From positions 1 to 32,259 of the forward strand of contig JADZCY010000064.1 in the NCBI GenBank assembly GCA_020851325.1: 32,259 nucleotides of DNA, given 5' to 3'. The stretch comes from Acidobacteriota bacterium (lineage in GTDB: Bacteria; Acidobacteriota; Vicinamibacteria; Vicinamibacterales; UBA2999). Within the stretch, counting starts at the first letter, position 1, and each line of letters starts with the position of its first letter. The translations under genes were made by a program, and so were the position numbers. Below, piece after piece: positions 25,865-32,259 of the stretch. Below the pieces are notes generated by a model. The model worked only from the letters and a program-made list of their open reading frames with translations. It had not been told where the DNA came from and made no database searches.

Positions 25865-28800
25865 CAGAAGGTGTGCCTCTTGCGGACTTCGAGCGCGTAA
25901 GTGCGGTCTTCGTTCTGCGACAGCACCCAGGCCAGCGACTCGCTCTGATCGAACTCGAGCAGCACCAGTTCGTCCAGGCGGGACGAGGCGAGGCTGCGGA
26001 CGTAGGTCAGGTAGATGCGATCCGAAATGCGCTTGCCGATGGTGATGCGCGCCGAGGGGTTGACGTTGAGGCGTGCCGACGCCTGATACGGATCGACGAG
26101 CAGCGGCGTGATCTGGAACGAGTCGACGCCGAAGGTCTGCTGCACCACCTTGCCGACCTCCGCCGACAGGCCGCCGGTGAGCGCGCGCGTCGCCCGCGCT
26201 TCGAGCAGCCGCTGTTCGCGCTCGTTCGGCCGCTGCTGCGCCGCCAGTTCGATGTCACCGGCCGGCGAGGCGTCGCTGAACAGCATGGTCAGGATGTCGA
26301 GCGGCGGCAGCGGCGGGTCGGAGGTGAACTCCGGCTGCAGGCGTTCGGTGGTGCCGGCGACGCGCAGCGTGACGCGGTAAGTCTGCTGCGGCACGCGCAC
26401 GCGCGTCTCCGCCTCGACGTCGAAGAACGGCTGGATGCGATCGGGATTGGTGAAGTCGAGGCTGCCGCGCGTCACGAGATAGCGGCGGCCCTCGAAGCGC
26501 ACTTCGCCGCGCTGGATGTCGGCGCGCCCGAGGACGACCGGACGCTCCGCCGTACCGCGCACGTTGAAATCGGCGCTCGCGACGATGCGCGTCTGATCGT
26601 TTTCCACACGCAGCGTCGACGGCGCGATCAGCCGGATGTCGTAGCTCAACTGACTGGCGGATCGCTCGGCCACGGCGCCTTCGATCGAGGGGATGACGTC
26701 GGCGCCACCAGACAGATCGAAGAACCCACCGGAGGTGTCGAACGGCCGCGTCCACAGCGCGTTCTTCACGTTCACCACACCGCTCAGCACCAACGCCGTC
26801 GTTGGTCCGCGGAGCGCCAGGTCGGCGTCGACCAGCGACCGCATGCCTTCCGGAAAGCGCAGGCGCATGTCGGTGGCGGCGGCGGTGACGTCGAACTCGC
26901 TGAGCACGTAGCCGCGCAGGCCGATGCGGCCGCCGAACTGCACCGGCCCGCCGGCCAGCCGGCCACTGAGCCCATCGAGCTGCACGCCGGTGGCGTTGTA
27001 GGTGAGGATGCCGTTCAGGCCTTCGAGCGCGTGCGGCATCGAGAAGTGCCGCAGCCGTCCGTCCTTGAGCAGCGCCGTGCCCGACACGATCGGCGCCTCC
27101 ACCGTGCCGGTGATGCGTGCCGCCACTTCGGCGCGACCGGAACTGCGCACGTCCGGCAGGAAGCCCTGGATGACCGCGAGGTTTGCCGCACCGTTGGCGG
27201 TGAGGGCCAGCGCCTGCTTCGGCACGTCCACCGTGCCGGCGAGATCCAGTTCCGTGTCGTCGCCGACGAGGCGCAGCGCGTCGATCTGCAGCATCTGTCG
27301 ATCGACGCTCATCCGGATCGGCTCGGCGTTGCGCAGGCGATAGTCGAGGAAGTCGAGCCGGACGTCGTCCATGTCGACGTCGATGCGCAGCGCGTCGGGG
27401 TTGTACAACTCGCCGACGACGCGGATGGCACCGCTCGTGACCGCCGAGGTGAACGACGAGAACTGCGGGTTGAATGCACGGAGATACGGATCGAGCGACG
27501 TGTCGGTGACGCGGAACGACAGCTCGCAGTCCATCTCGTCGGTGAGCGCAACCCGGCCGGTGCCCGACACGGCCAGTCGTGTGGACGCCGCCTCCACTTC
27601 GTACACCATGACGATGCCGCGCACGGAGAGACGCCCGCTCACTTCGCCGACACCTTCGTCGCCGTAGAACAGGTCGCGAATACCGAAGCGCACGTCGTAG
27701 CGCGGTTGATCGAAGTCGCCGCTGCCGTTGGCCGAGAAGTCGAGCAGGCCGGTCAGTGCCGGACCGCGCGACATCTGCGCCATCGCCAGCGCGTCCACCG
27801 CCATGCCGCGGCCGTCGACGTTGAACGAATAGCTGCCGTTCCAGCCGACATACGCGGCGCCGGTCGACACCACGCCGCCCTTGGTGATCGACAGCCCATC
27901 GAGTCGCACACCGGCGCCTTCGAACCGCAGCGCGGCTTCGCCAAGCGAGAATGGCTCGTCGTACGCCACGCCGTCGGTGATGGCCATGCGGCCGAAGCCG
28001 TACGGCTGTGTGTATTGCCCGTAGAAGTGGAAGTCGCCGCCGACGCGCCCGTGCACGTCGTAGTCCTCGATGTCGAAGGCGTTGAGGAAATCGCGGACGT
28101 CGCGATCGGTGATGCGGACGCGGGCATCCACTTCCTCACCACCATCGGCTCGCGGGTAACCGAGCGAGAACTTGCCGCTGATGTCCATCACCGACTGCTC
28201 GTGCCGGATGACGACGCGGCTGATCTGCGCGTAGTTGTTCTCGACGACGAAGTCGCCTTCGGCCTCGTCCCAGGTGACGCCCCAGGCGCGCATCTCGTCG
28301 CCGACGAAGTGCCCTTCGATGCGCGGCCGGCGGAACGCGCCGAGCATGACGCCGTCGAAGCGGCCCACGCCATCGACGGCAATCGGCGTCGTCCGCGCGC
28401 CGAAGGCGGTCATCAGTCCGGCCAGCAGGCGGTCGCTCTCCTGGAAGTTGCGGCTGGTGACGCGGAACGGCATGTTCGAGCGTTCACCCCACGCCGTGGC
28501 GCCTTCGAACGCGACGTAGGTGTCGCGCGTCGCGACCTCACCGGGCTCGACGTGAATGGCGGCGCCATCGAACCGGTAGGTGGCATGACCACCGATCGCG
28601 ACCGGCTCGGACGGCCAGTGATTGCTGAACGGCCCGTAGTCCAGTGCGCGTCCGCGCGCATCGGCGGCCGCCAGATCCGACAAGCGCGGCCCCTGCAGCG
28701 TCACCTCGGGCGGTGCCGTCACGGCGATGGTGCCTTCGCCCTCACGTTCGGCGAACGCACCGAGCGGCCAGTCGAGCCGATTGCGCCCGTTGGCGCGTCC

Positions 28801-29943
28801 GGCCAGGCGGATGCCGTCGGTTTGGATGTGGTTGGTGAACGCGAGCAGGTCGACGTCGGTGTACGTCACGTCGAAGATCCCGCGCGTGCGCTGGCCGCGA
28901 ATGCCGAGCGGCGCCATCGTGTAAGTGAAGTCGAGGTTGCCACCGTAAAAGCCCGACGTCGCGCGCGTCACGTCGAAGCGATTCGGCACCCAGACGAGCG
29001 ACCCTTTGAGGTCGGGAAACTTGTAGTCGTTGAGGCCGGCATCGCCGCTGAAGAAGTCGCCCTTCAGTTCGCGCCCACCCTTGAACATGTGGAACGTGCC
29101 GTCGAAGGTGCCGCGGCCCGACAGGCTGAACCGATCGTTGGCGAAGAAGATCTCGCGCATCTTCGGCAACTGGTACTCGGTGTGGATGGTGTAGATCTGC
29201 TCGGGCCACTGCGCCAGATCGAGCCGGCCCGTCATGTCGCTCACCGCCCCGTCGGTGATGAGCTGCATCTGATCGAATTCGAGCTGGCTGCCCTGGATGC
29301 GGAACGTCGCGCCGAGCCGCGCCGTCATCGGCACGTAGTCCTGCACGCGCAGGGTGCTGTCGCTGAAGCTGATGCGGCCGCGATACTCGATGAGCTTGGC
29401 CACCGAGACGTCGAGGTTGCGCGCGATCATGCTCCAGTTGGATCCGAAGTCGCGGAACTCCACCTCACCGCGGTAGGCGTGCACGTATTGAAGCGTGGTG
29501 ACGACCGGCCGCGGACCGGTGCGCGGCGCGCGCGGCGGCCCGGTGACGCGCGGGAAGGTCTGGCGGCCATCGACGTGGCTTTCCACCACCATCCGCCAGT
29601 CGGTCATCTCGATCGAATCGAGCAGCACCTCGCGTCCCAGCAGCGCGCGCCAGGTGAGCGACGCCTCGACGCGTTTGGCCACCAGCCACGGATCCTCGCC
29701 GGGGTACATGCCGTCGATGACGAGGTCCTCGACGACGAAGCGGCCGCTGGCGAGGTGGATGCCGAGGCGTCCGATGTGCACCCCGCGTTCGAACCAGCCG
29801 GTACCGGCGCGCTCGGCACGGGCCTTCAAAGCCGGCCCCAGATCGATGGTGACGACGCTGACCAGCGTCACGGCCAATGCGATGGCCACGACGACGACGA
29901 TCGCCCGCGTGTAGCGGTAACTTGCGGCGATCAGTCTGCGCAC
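25864..29943 (-). CDS. tamB: TamB-like translocation and assembly module protein (DUF490)
   Basis: A 1359-residue AsmA/TamB-family protein, slightly longer than E. coli TamB (1259). It has one N-terminal membrane anchor (about 14-33), then a long series of beta-strand repeats (LDLAGTVDVPKQALALT, VQLDGLSGRLAGGPVQFGGRI, ...) that build the hydrophobic groove of bridge-like lipid or protein conduits. The C-terminal DUF490 region contains SDPPLPPLDILTMLFSD, GVDSFQITPLL and RISDRIYLTYVRSL, and the protein ends in Phe. It spans from inner to outer membrane and works with TamA-type Omp85 proteins, here the next gene. The GTG start lies 4 bp after the biotin carrier stop, with GGAG overlapping that gene's end, so it appears translationally linked to a carboxylase. 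Confidence 0.92.
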   Translation of the reverse strand: MRRLIAASYRYTRAIVVVVAIALAVTLVSVVTIDLGPALKARAERAGTGWFERGVHIGRLGIHLASGRFVVEDLVIDGMYPGEDPWLVAKRVEASLTWRALLGREVLLDSIEMTDWRMVVESHVDGRQTFPRVTGPPRAPRTGPRPVVTTLQYVHAYRGEVEFRDFGSNWSMIARNLDVSVAKLIEYRGRISFSDSTLRVQDYVPMTARLGATFRIQGSQLEFDQMQLITDGAVSDMTGRLDLAQWPEQIYTIHTEYQLPKMREIFFANDRFSLSGRGTFDGTFHMFKGGRELKGDFFSGDAGLNDYKFPDLKGSLVWVPNRFDVTRATSGFYGGNLDFTYTMAPLGIRGQRTRGIFDVTYTDVDLLAFTNHIQTDGIRLAGRANGRNRLDWPLGAFAEREGEGTIAVTAPPEVTLQGPRLSDLAAADARGRALDYGPFSNHWPSEPVAIGGHATYRFDGAAIHVEPGEVATRDTYVAFEGATAWGERSNMPFRVTSRNFQESDRLLAGLMTAFGARTTPIAVDGVGRFDGVMLGAFRRPRIEGHFVGDEMRAWGVTWDEAEGDFVVENNYAQISRVVIRHEQSVMDISGKFSLGYPRADGGEEVDARVRITDRDVRDFLNAFDIEDYDVHGRVGGDFHFYGQYTQPYGFGRMAITDGVAYDEPFSLGEAALRFEGAGVRLDGLSITKGGVVSTGAAYVGWNGSYSFNVDGRGMAVDALAMAQMSRGPALTGLLDFSANGSGDFDQPRYDVRFGIRDLFYGDEGVGEVSGRLSVRGIVMVYEVEAASTRLAVSGTGRVALTDEMDCELSFRVTDTSLDPYLRAFNPQFSSFTSAVTSGAIRVVGELYNPDALRIDVDMDDVRLDFLDYRLRNAEPIRMSVDRQMLQIDALRLVGDDTELDLAGTVDVPKQALALTANGAANLAVIQGFLPDVRSSGRAEVAARITGTVEAPIVSGTALLKDGRLRHFSMPHALEGLNGILTYNATGVQLDGLSGRLAGGPVQFGGRIGLRGYVLSEFDVTAAATDMRLRFPEGMRSLVDADLALRGPTTALVLSGVVNVKNALWTRPFDTSGGFFDLSGGADVIPSIEGAVAERSASQLSYDIRLIAPSTLRVENDQTRIVASADFNVRGTAERPVVLGRADIQRGEVRFEGRRYLVTRGSLDFTNPDRIQPFFDVEAETRVRVPQQTYRVTLRVAGTTERLQPEFTSDPPLPPLDILTMLFSDASPAGDIELAAQQRPNEREQRLLEARATRALTGGLSAEVGKVVQQTFGVDSFQITPLLVDPYQASARLNVNPSARITIGKRISDRIYLTYVRSLASSRLDELVLLEFDQSESLAWVLSQNEDRTYALEVRKRHTF

Positions 29944-29947
29944 GGGT

Positions 29948-30463
29948 TCACTCCACGGTGACCAGCAGCGCGCCCGCCTCGACCGATTGTCCTTCGGCGA
30001 CGCGGACCGCCTTGACGCGTCCCGGGCGCGTCGCGCGCAACTCGTTCTCCATCTTCATCGCTTCGATGACGATCAAACCCTGCCGCGGCTGCACGTCGTC
30101 GCCGGGTGCCACCAGCACGCGGACGACCTTGCCCGGCATCGGCGCCGTCAACTGTTGCGGCCCCGAGCCGGCGGCGCCGCCTTCGCCCGCCCGTCGTCCA
30201 AAGCGCGACACCAGCGTGGCCGTCAGCGTGCGGCCATCGAGCGCGATGTCGAGACCGCCGTTGCCGCCGCGCGGCGCGACCGTGACGTCGACGCCGCGGA
30301 TGGCGCCGTCGCCTTCGCGGACCAGCAGCGACAGCGTGTCGCGGCCCACGCGGCGCGCATCGACGGCAAACGTGCGGTCGTCCACGCGTACCTCGGTGCG
30401 CTCACCGTCTTTCGACAGCCGCACCGTCCGGACGCGACCGCCAATCTCGAGATCGAACTGCAA
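29948..30463 (-). CDS. Biotin carboxyl carrier protein of an acyl-CoA carboxylase
   Basis: A 171-residue protein. The biotinylation motif EAMKMEN places the biotin on Lys137, inside a standard C-terminal biotinyl/lipoyl domain (LTAPMPGKVVRVLVAPGDDVQ...GRVKAVRVAEGQSVEAGALLVTVE). The N-terminal ~85 residues form a small beta domain like the BT-type linker of propionyl-CoA carboxylase alpha chains. The frame is open far upstream, but TTG at 30463 is preceded 7 bp away by AAGGAG, and residues upstream of it belong to the shadow of the biotin carboxylase gene, so TTG is chosen. It carries carboxybiotin between the biotin carboxylase (27 bp upstream) and the carboxyltransferase. Confidence 0.88.
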   Translation of the reverse strand: MQFDLEIGGRVRTVRLSKDGERTEVRVDDRTFAVDARRVGRDTLSLLVREGDGAIRGVDVTVAPRGGNGGLDIALDGRTLTATLVSRFGRRAGEGGAAGSGPQQLTAPMPGKVVRVLVAPGDDVQPRQGLIVIEAMKMENELRATRPGRVKAVRVAEGQSVEAGALLVTVE

Positions 30464-30489
30464 CCGGGTGCTCCTTGCTCTCGCTTCTG

Positions 30490-32001
30490 TCAGCGCAGGG
30501 CGTCGGCACGCGCCGACTGGCGCCAGCGGCTGGGCGCCTCGGCCGCGCCCGCGGGCGCGGTGGCCGCGACGGACAACTGCCGGATCGCCACGGCAATCGC
30601 GCCCAGCACGGCATGCTCGTCGTCGATGGCGACGAGCGGCTGGCCATTGCGCGCGCCGAGCTTGCGATCGATGAACGTGGTGTCGAATCGCCCGGCGATG
30701 AAATCCTCGTCGTCGAGGATCCACTGGAAGAACGGAATGGTCGTCTTGATGCCGCGCACCTGATACTCCGCGAGCGCGCGCTTCATGCGGGCCAGCGCCG
30801 ACGGACGATCCGCCGCCCAGGTGATCAGCTTCGAGATCATCGGGTCGTAGTAGATCGGCACCTCGCCGCCTTCATACAACCCGCTGTCGTCGCGCACGCC
30901 GGGGCCGTGCGGCACGCGCAGGCCGTGCACGCGTCCCGGTGACGGCATGAAGCCGGTGTCGGGATCCTCGGCGTAGATGCGGCATTCCACGGCGTGGCCG
31001 CGCGGCTCGATCGCCACGGCGGGGTCGAGCGTCAACCGCTCGCCGCGGGCGATCCGGATCTGCCACTGCACGAGATCGACGCCCGTCACCTGTTCGGTGA
31101 TCGGATGCTCCACCTGCAGGCGCGTGTTCATCTCGAGGAAGTAGAACGAGCCGTCTTCGTCGAGCAGGAACTCGATGGTGCCGGCGTTGGTGTAGCCGGC
31201 AGCCGTGGCCACCGCCGCCGCGGCGGCAGTCATCTGCTTGCGCAACTCCGGCGACACCGCCAGCGACGGGCTTTCTTCCACCACCTTCTGATGGCGACGC
31301 TGGATCGAACACTCGCGCTCGACGAAGGGCACGACGGTGCCGAAGTGATCGGCCAGCAGCTGCACTTCGATGTGCCGCGGCGCCAGGATGCGGCGTTCGA
31401 GATAGACGGCCGAGTCGCCGAAGGCGGAGCCGGCTTCGGATCGCGCGGCGCGAAGCGCCGACGGCAGGTCCGCCGGCGTCGCCACCATGCGCATGCCCTT
31501 GCCGCCGCCGCCGGCCACGGCCTTCAGCATCAGCGGATAGCCGATGCGCTCCGCGACCTTCAGCACCTCGTCGTCTGAAACGTCGTCGCCGAGTGGTTCT
31601 TCGGTGCCCGGCACGACAGGCACGCCGGCTTTGATCGCAACCTGCCGTGCGCCGGTCTTGCTGCCCATCAACGTGATGGCTTCAGGCGACGGGCCGATGA
31701 AGGTGAGGCCGGCCTCGGCGCACGCCGCGGCGAAGTCTTCGTTCTCGGCAAGAAAGCCGTAACCGGGATGGACGGCATCGGCGCCCGCGCGTCGCGCGAC
31801 GTCGATGATGGTGTCGATGCGCAGGTAGCTTTCACGCGGCGCGTTGGGACCGACGGGATACGCCTCGTCGGCCATGCGCACGTGCAGCGCCGCCCGATCG
31901 CACTCGGAATAAACGGCCACCGTGGCAATGCCCATGTCGCGGCAGGCGCGGATGACACGGACGGCAATCTCGCCGCGGTTGGCGATCAGTATCTTCTTCA
32001 T
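30490..32001 (-). CDS. Biotin carboxylase subunit of acyl-CoA (acetyl/propionyl-type) carboxylase
   Basis: A 503-residue ATP-grasp biotin carboxylase starting at ATG 32001. A TTG one codon further upstream is not needed, because the Shine-Dalgarno GGAGG is 8 bp before the ATG. The N-terminal domain starts KKILIANRGEIAVRVIRAC; the ATP-binding glycine loop is AGGGGKGM (163-170); the catalytic region holds EMNTRLQVEHPITE. The ~50-residue tail beyond the usual AccC end (EAPSRWRQSAR) suggests a carrier- or carboxyltransferase-contacting linker of acyl-CoA carboxylase alpha type. It carboxylates biotin with ATP and bicarbonate for propionyl-, acetyl- or methylcrotonyl-CoA; the acyl group is not settled by sequence. 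The carboxyltransferase end lies upstream. Confidence 0.94.
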   Translation of the reverse strand: MKKILIANRGEIAVRVIRACRDMGIATVAVYSECDRAALHVRMADEAYPVGPNAPRESYLRIDTIIDVARRAGADAVHPGYGFLAENEDFAAACAEAGLTFIGPSPEAITLMGSKTGARQVAIKAGVPVVPGTEEPLGDDVSDDEVLKVAERIGYPLMLKAVAGGGGKGMRMVATPADLPSALRAARSEAGSAFGDSAVYLERRILAPRHIEVQLLADHFGTVVPFVERECSIQRRHQKVVEESPSLAVSPELRKQMTAAAAAVATAAGYTNAGTIEFLLDEDGSFYFLEMNTRLQVEHPITEQVTGVDLVQWQIRIARGERLTLDPAVAIEPRGHAVECRIYAEDPDTGFMPSPGRVHGLRVPHGPGVRDDSGLYEGGEVPIYYDPMISKLITWAADRPSALARMKRALAEYQVRGIKTTIPFFQWILDDEDFIAGRFDTTFIDRKLGARNGQPLVAIDDEHAVLGAIAVAIRQLSVAATAPAGAAEAPSRWRQSARADALR

Positions 32002-32009
32002 CAATAGGG

Positions 32010-32029
32010 CCTCCGCTCGTCAGCGGAGG
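32010..32029 (-). promoter_or_regulatory. Hairpin sequestering the biotin carboxylase Shine-Dalgarno
   Basis: A perfect 8-bp stem, CCTCCGCT (32010-32017) against AGCGGAGG (32022-32029), closes a 4-nt loop. In the transcript the 3' arm AGCGGAGG holds the GGAGG ribosome site, 8 nt before the ATG, fully base-paired. No U-tract follows, so it is not a terminator. A translational control element is plausible. Confidence 0.55.
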
Positions 32030-32127
32030 AAAGTCTTACGATTCTAGCACTTAGCCGGTGCTCACCGGAGGTGGGCGACGCTGGCGACAGGCAGACGGTC
32101 TTCTGTGCCATCTGCGTGAATCTGCGG

Positions 32128-32190
32128 CCTTCCAGCCCTCCAGCCCTCCAGCCTTCCAGCCCTCCAGCCTTCCAGCCCTCCGGTCCTCAG
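32128..32190. repeat. Tandem repeat array, CCAGCCCT type
   Basis: Six to seven 8-bp units of CCAGCCCT/CCAGCCTT (reverse complement of the CTGGAGGG family), between the carboxyltransferase 3' end and the biotin carboxylase 5' region. The rest of this 194-bp spacer holds the sequestering hairpin and otherwise unremarkable sequence. Confidence 0.85.
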
Positions 32191-32195
32191 GCGTT

Positions 32196-32259
32196 CTACA
32201 GCGGAATGTTCCCGTGCTTCTTCGGCGGGTTCTTGTCGCGCTTGCCCTCGAGCGTCGCC
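32196..32259 (-). CDS. Acyl-CoA carboxylase carboxyltransferase subunit, C-terminal end only (partial)
   Basis: Only the last 21 codons are in the window; they read ATLEGKRDKNPPKKHGNIPL and stop at TAG (32196-32198). This is the highly conserved C-terminus of propionyl-CoA/methylmalonyl-CoA-type carboxyltransferase beta chains (NPPKKHGNIPL), which transfer the carboxyl from biotin to acyl-CoA. The body lies beyond base 32259. It is the first visible gene of the minus-strand carboxylase-Tam cluster, and the repeat array at 32128-32190 separates it from the biotin carboxylase. PccB- versus MmdA-type cannot be decided from this fragment. Confidence 0.85.
   Translation of the reverse strand, partial: ATLEGKRDKNPPKKHGNIPL

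Noticed and set aside
25753-29961. A 1402-codon open frame on the plus strand, antisense to tamB
   Set aside because: Composition is Arg/Glu/His/Val-rich nonsense typical of GC-rich antisense shadows, no domain is recognisable, and the minus-strand TamB is clear. The same applies to the long antisense frames over nrdJ (13441-16017) and the Omp85 gene (22967-25375).

Overview
The window is a GC-rich (about two thirds G+C by eye), densely coding bacterial chromosome segment with short intergenic spacers. An 'orphan' ADOP-type MacB/FtsX permease coupled to a PadR repressor, a class II (B12) ribonucleotide reductase, a TamA/TamB outer-membrane pair and GTG/TTG starts point to Acidobacteriota, most likely a Vicinamibacteria-like lineage. 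That placement is inference from gene content. I see no tRNA, rRNA, CRISPR array, transposase, integrase or phage gene, so this looks like core or soft-core chromosome.

Layout. 1-2117 (+): the 3' part of a methyltransferase fused to an S-adenosylmethionine decarboxylase domain, then an APC amino acid permease. 2317-4752 (-): an alpha/beta hydrolase, a DUF547 protein and an SDR oxidoreductase, read as one tight operon. 4842-5549 (+): an RraA-like protein. 5554-8633 (-): PadR regulator plus ADOP permease. 8893-10884 (+): secreted M1-like peptidase with C-terminal TPR. 11057-15939 (-): nrdJ then recQ, separated by a spacer packed with hairpins; nrdJ has a recognisable promoter and candidate NrdR boxes. 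16326-21731 (-): NtrC-type response regulator, secreted amidase-CHRD fusion, sensor histidine kinase and a proline-rich lipoprotein. 21758-22471 (+): CPBP membrane protease. 22461-32259 (-): acyl-CoA carboxylase (carboxyltransferase end, biotin carboxylase, biotin carrier protein) running into tamB, a seven-POTRA Omp85 protein and a SurA-N-like protein, with overlapping or nearly touching genes.

The strongest non-genic signal is a dispersed family of degenerate 7-10-bp tandem repeats in six intergenic spacers (2101-2313, 4787-4825, 8690-8790, 10901-11028, 18331-18419, 32128-32190). It comes in two sequence types (CTGGAGGG/CTTGAAGGG and GGTGCTGAAG). The arrays fill spacers, run into one gene's 3' end, and sit next to start codons of unrelated genes.

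Other points to check: the methyltransferase-AdoMetDC fusion, the amidase-CHRD fusion, an M1 peptidase lacking the expected third zinc ligand, an Omp85 protein with seven POTRA units, and a hairpin that buries the Shine-Dalgarno sequence of the biotin carboxylase. None is proven novel here; all are readable from sequence and testable.
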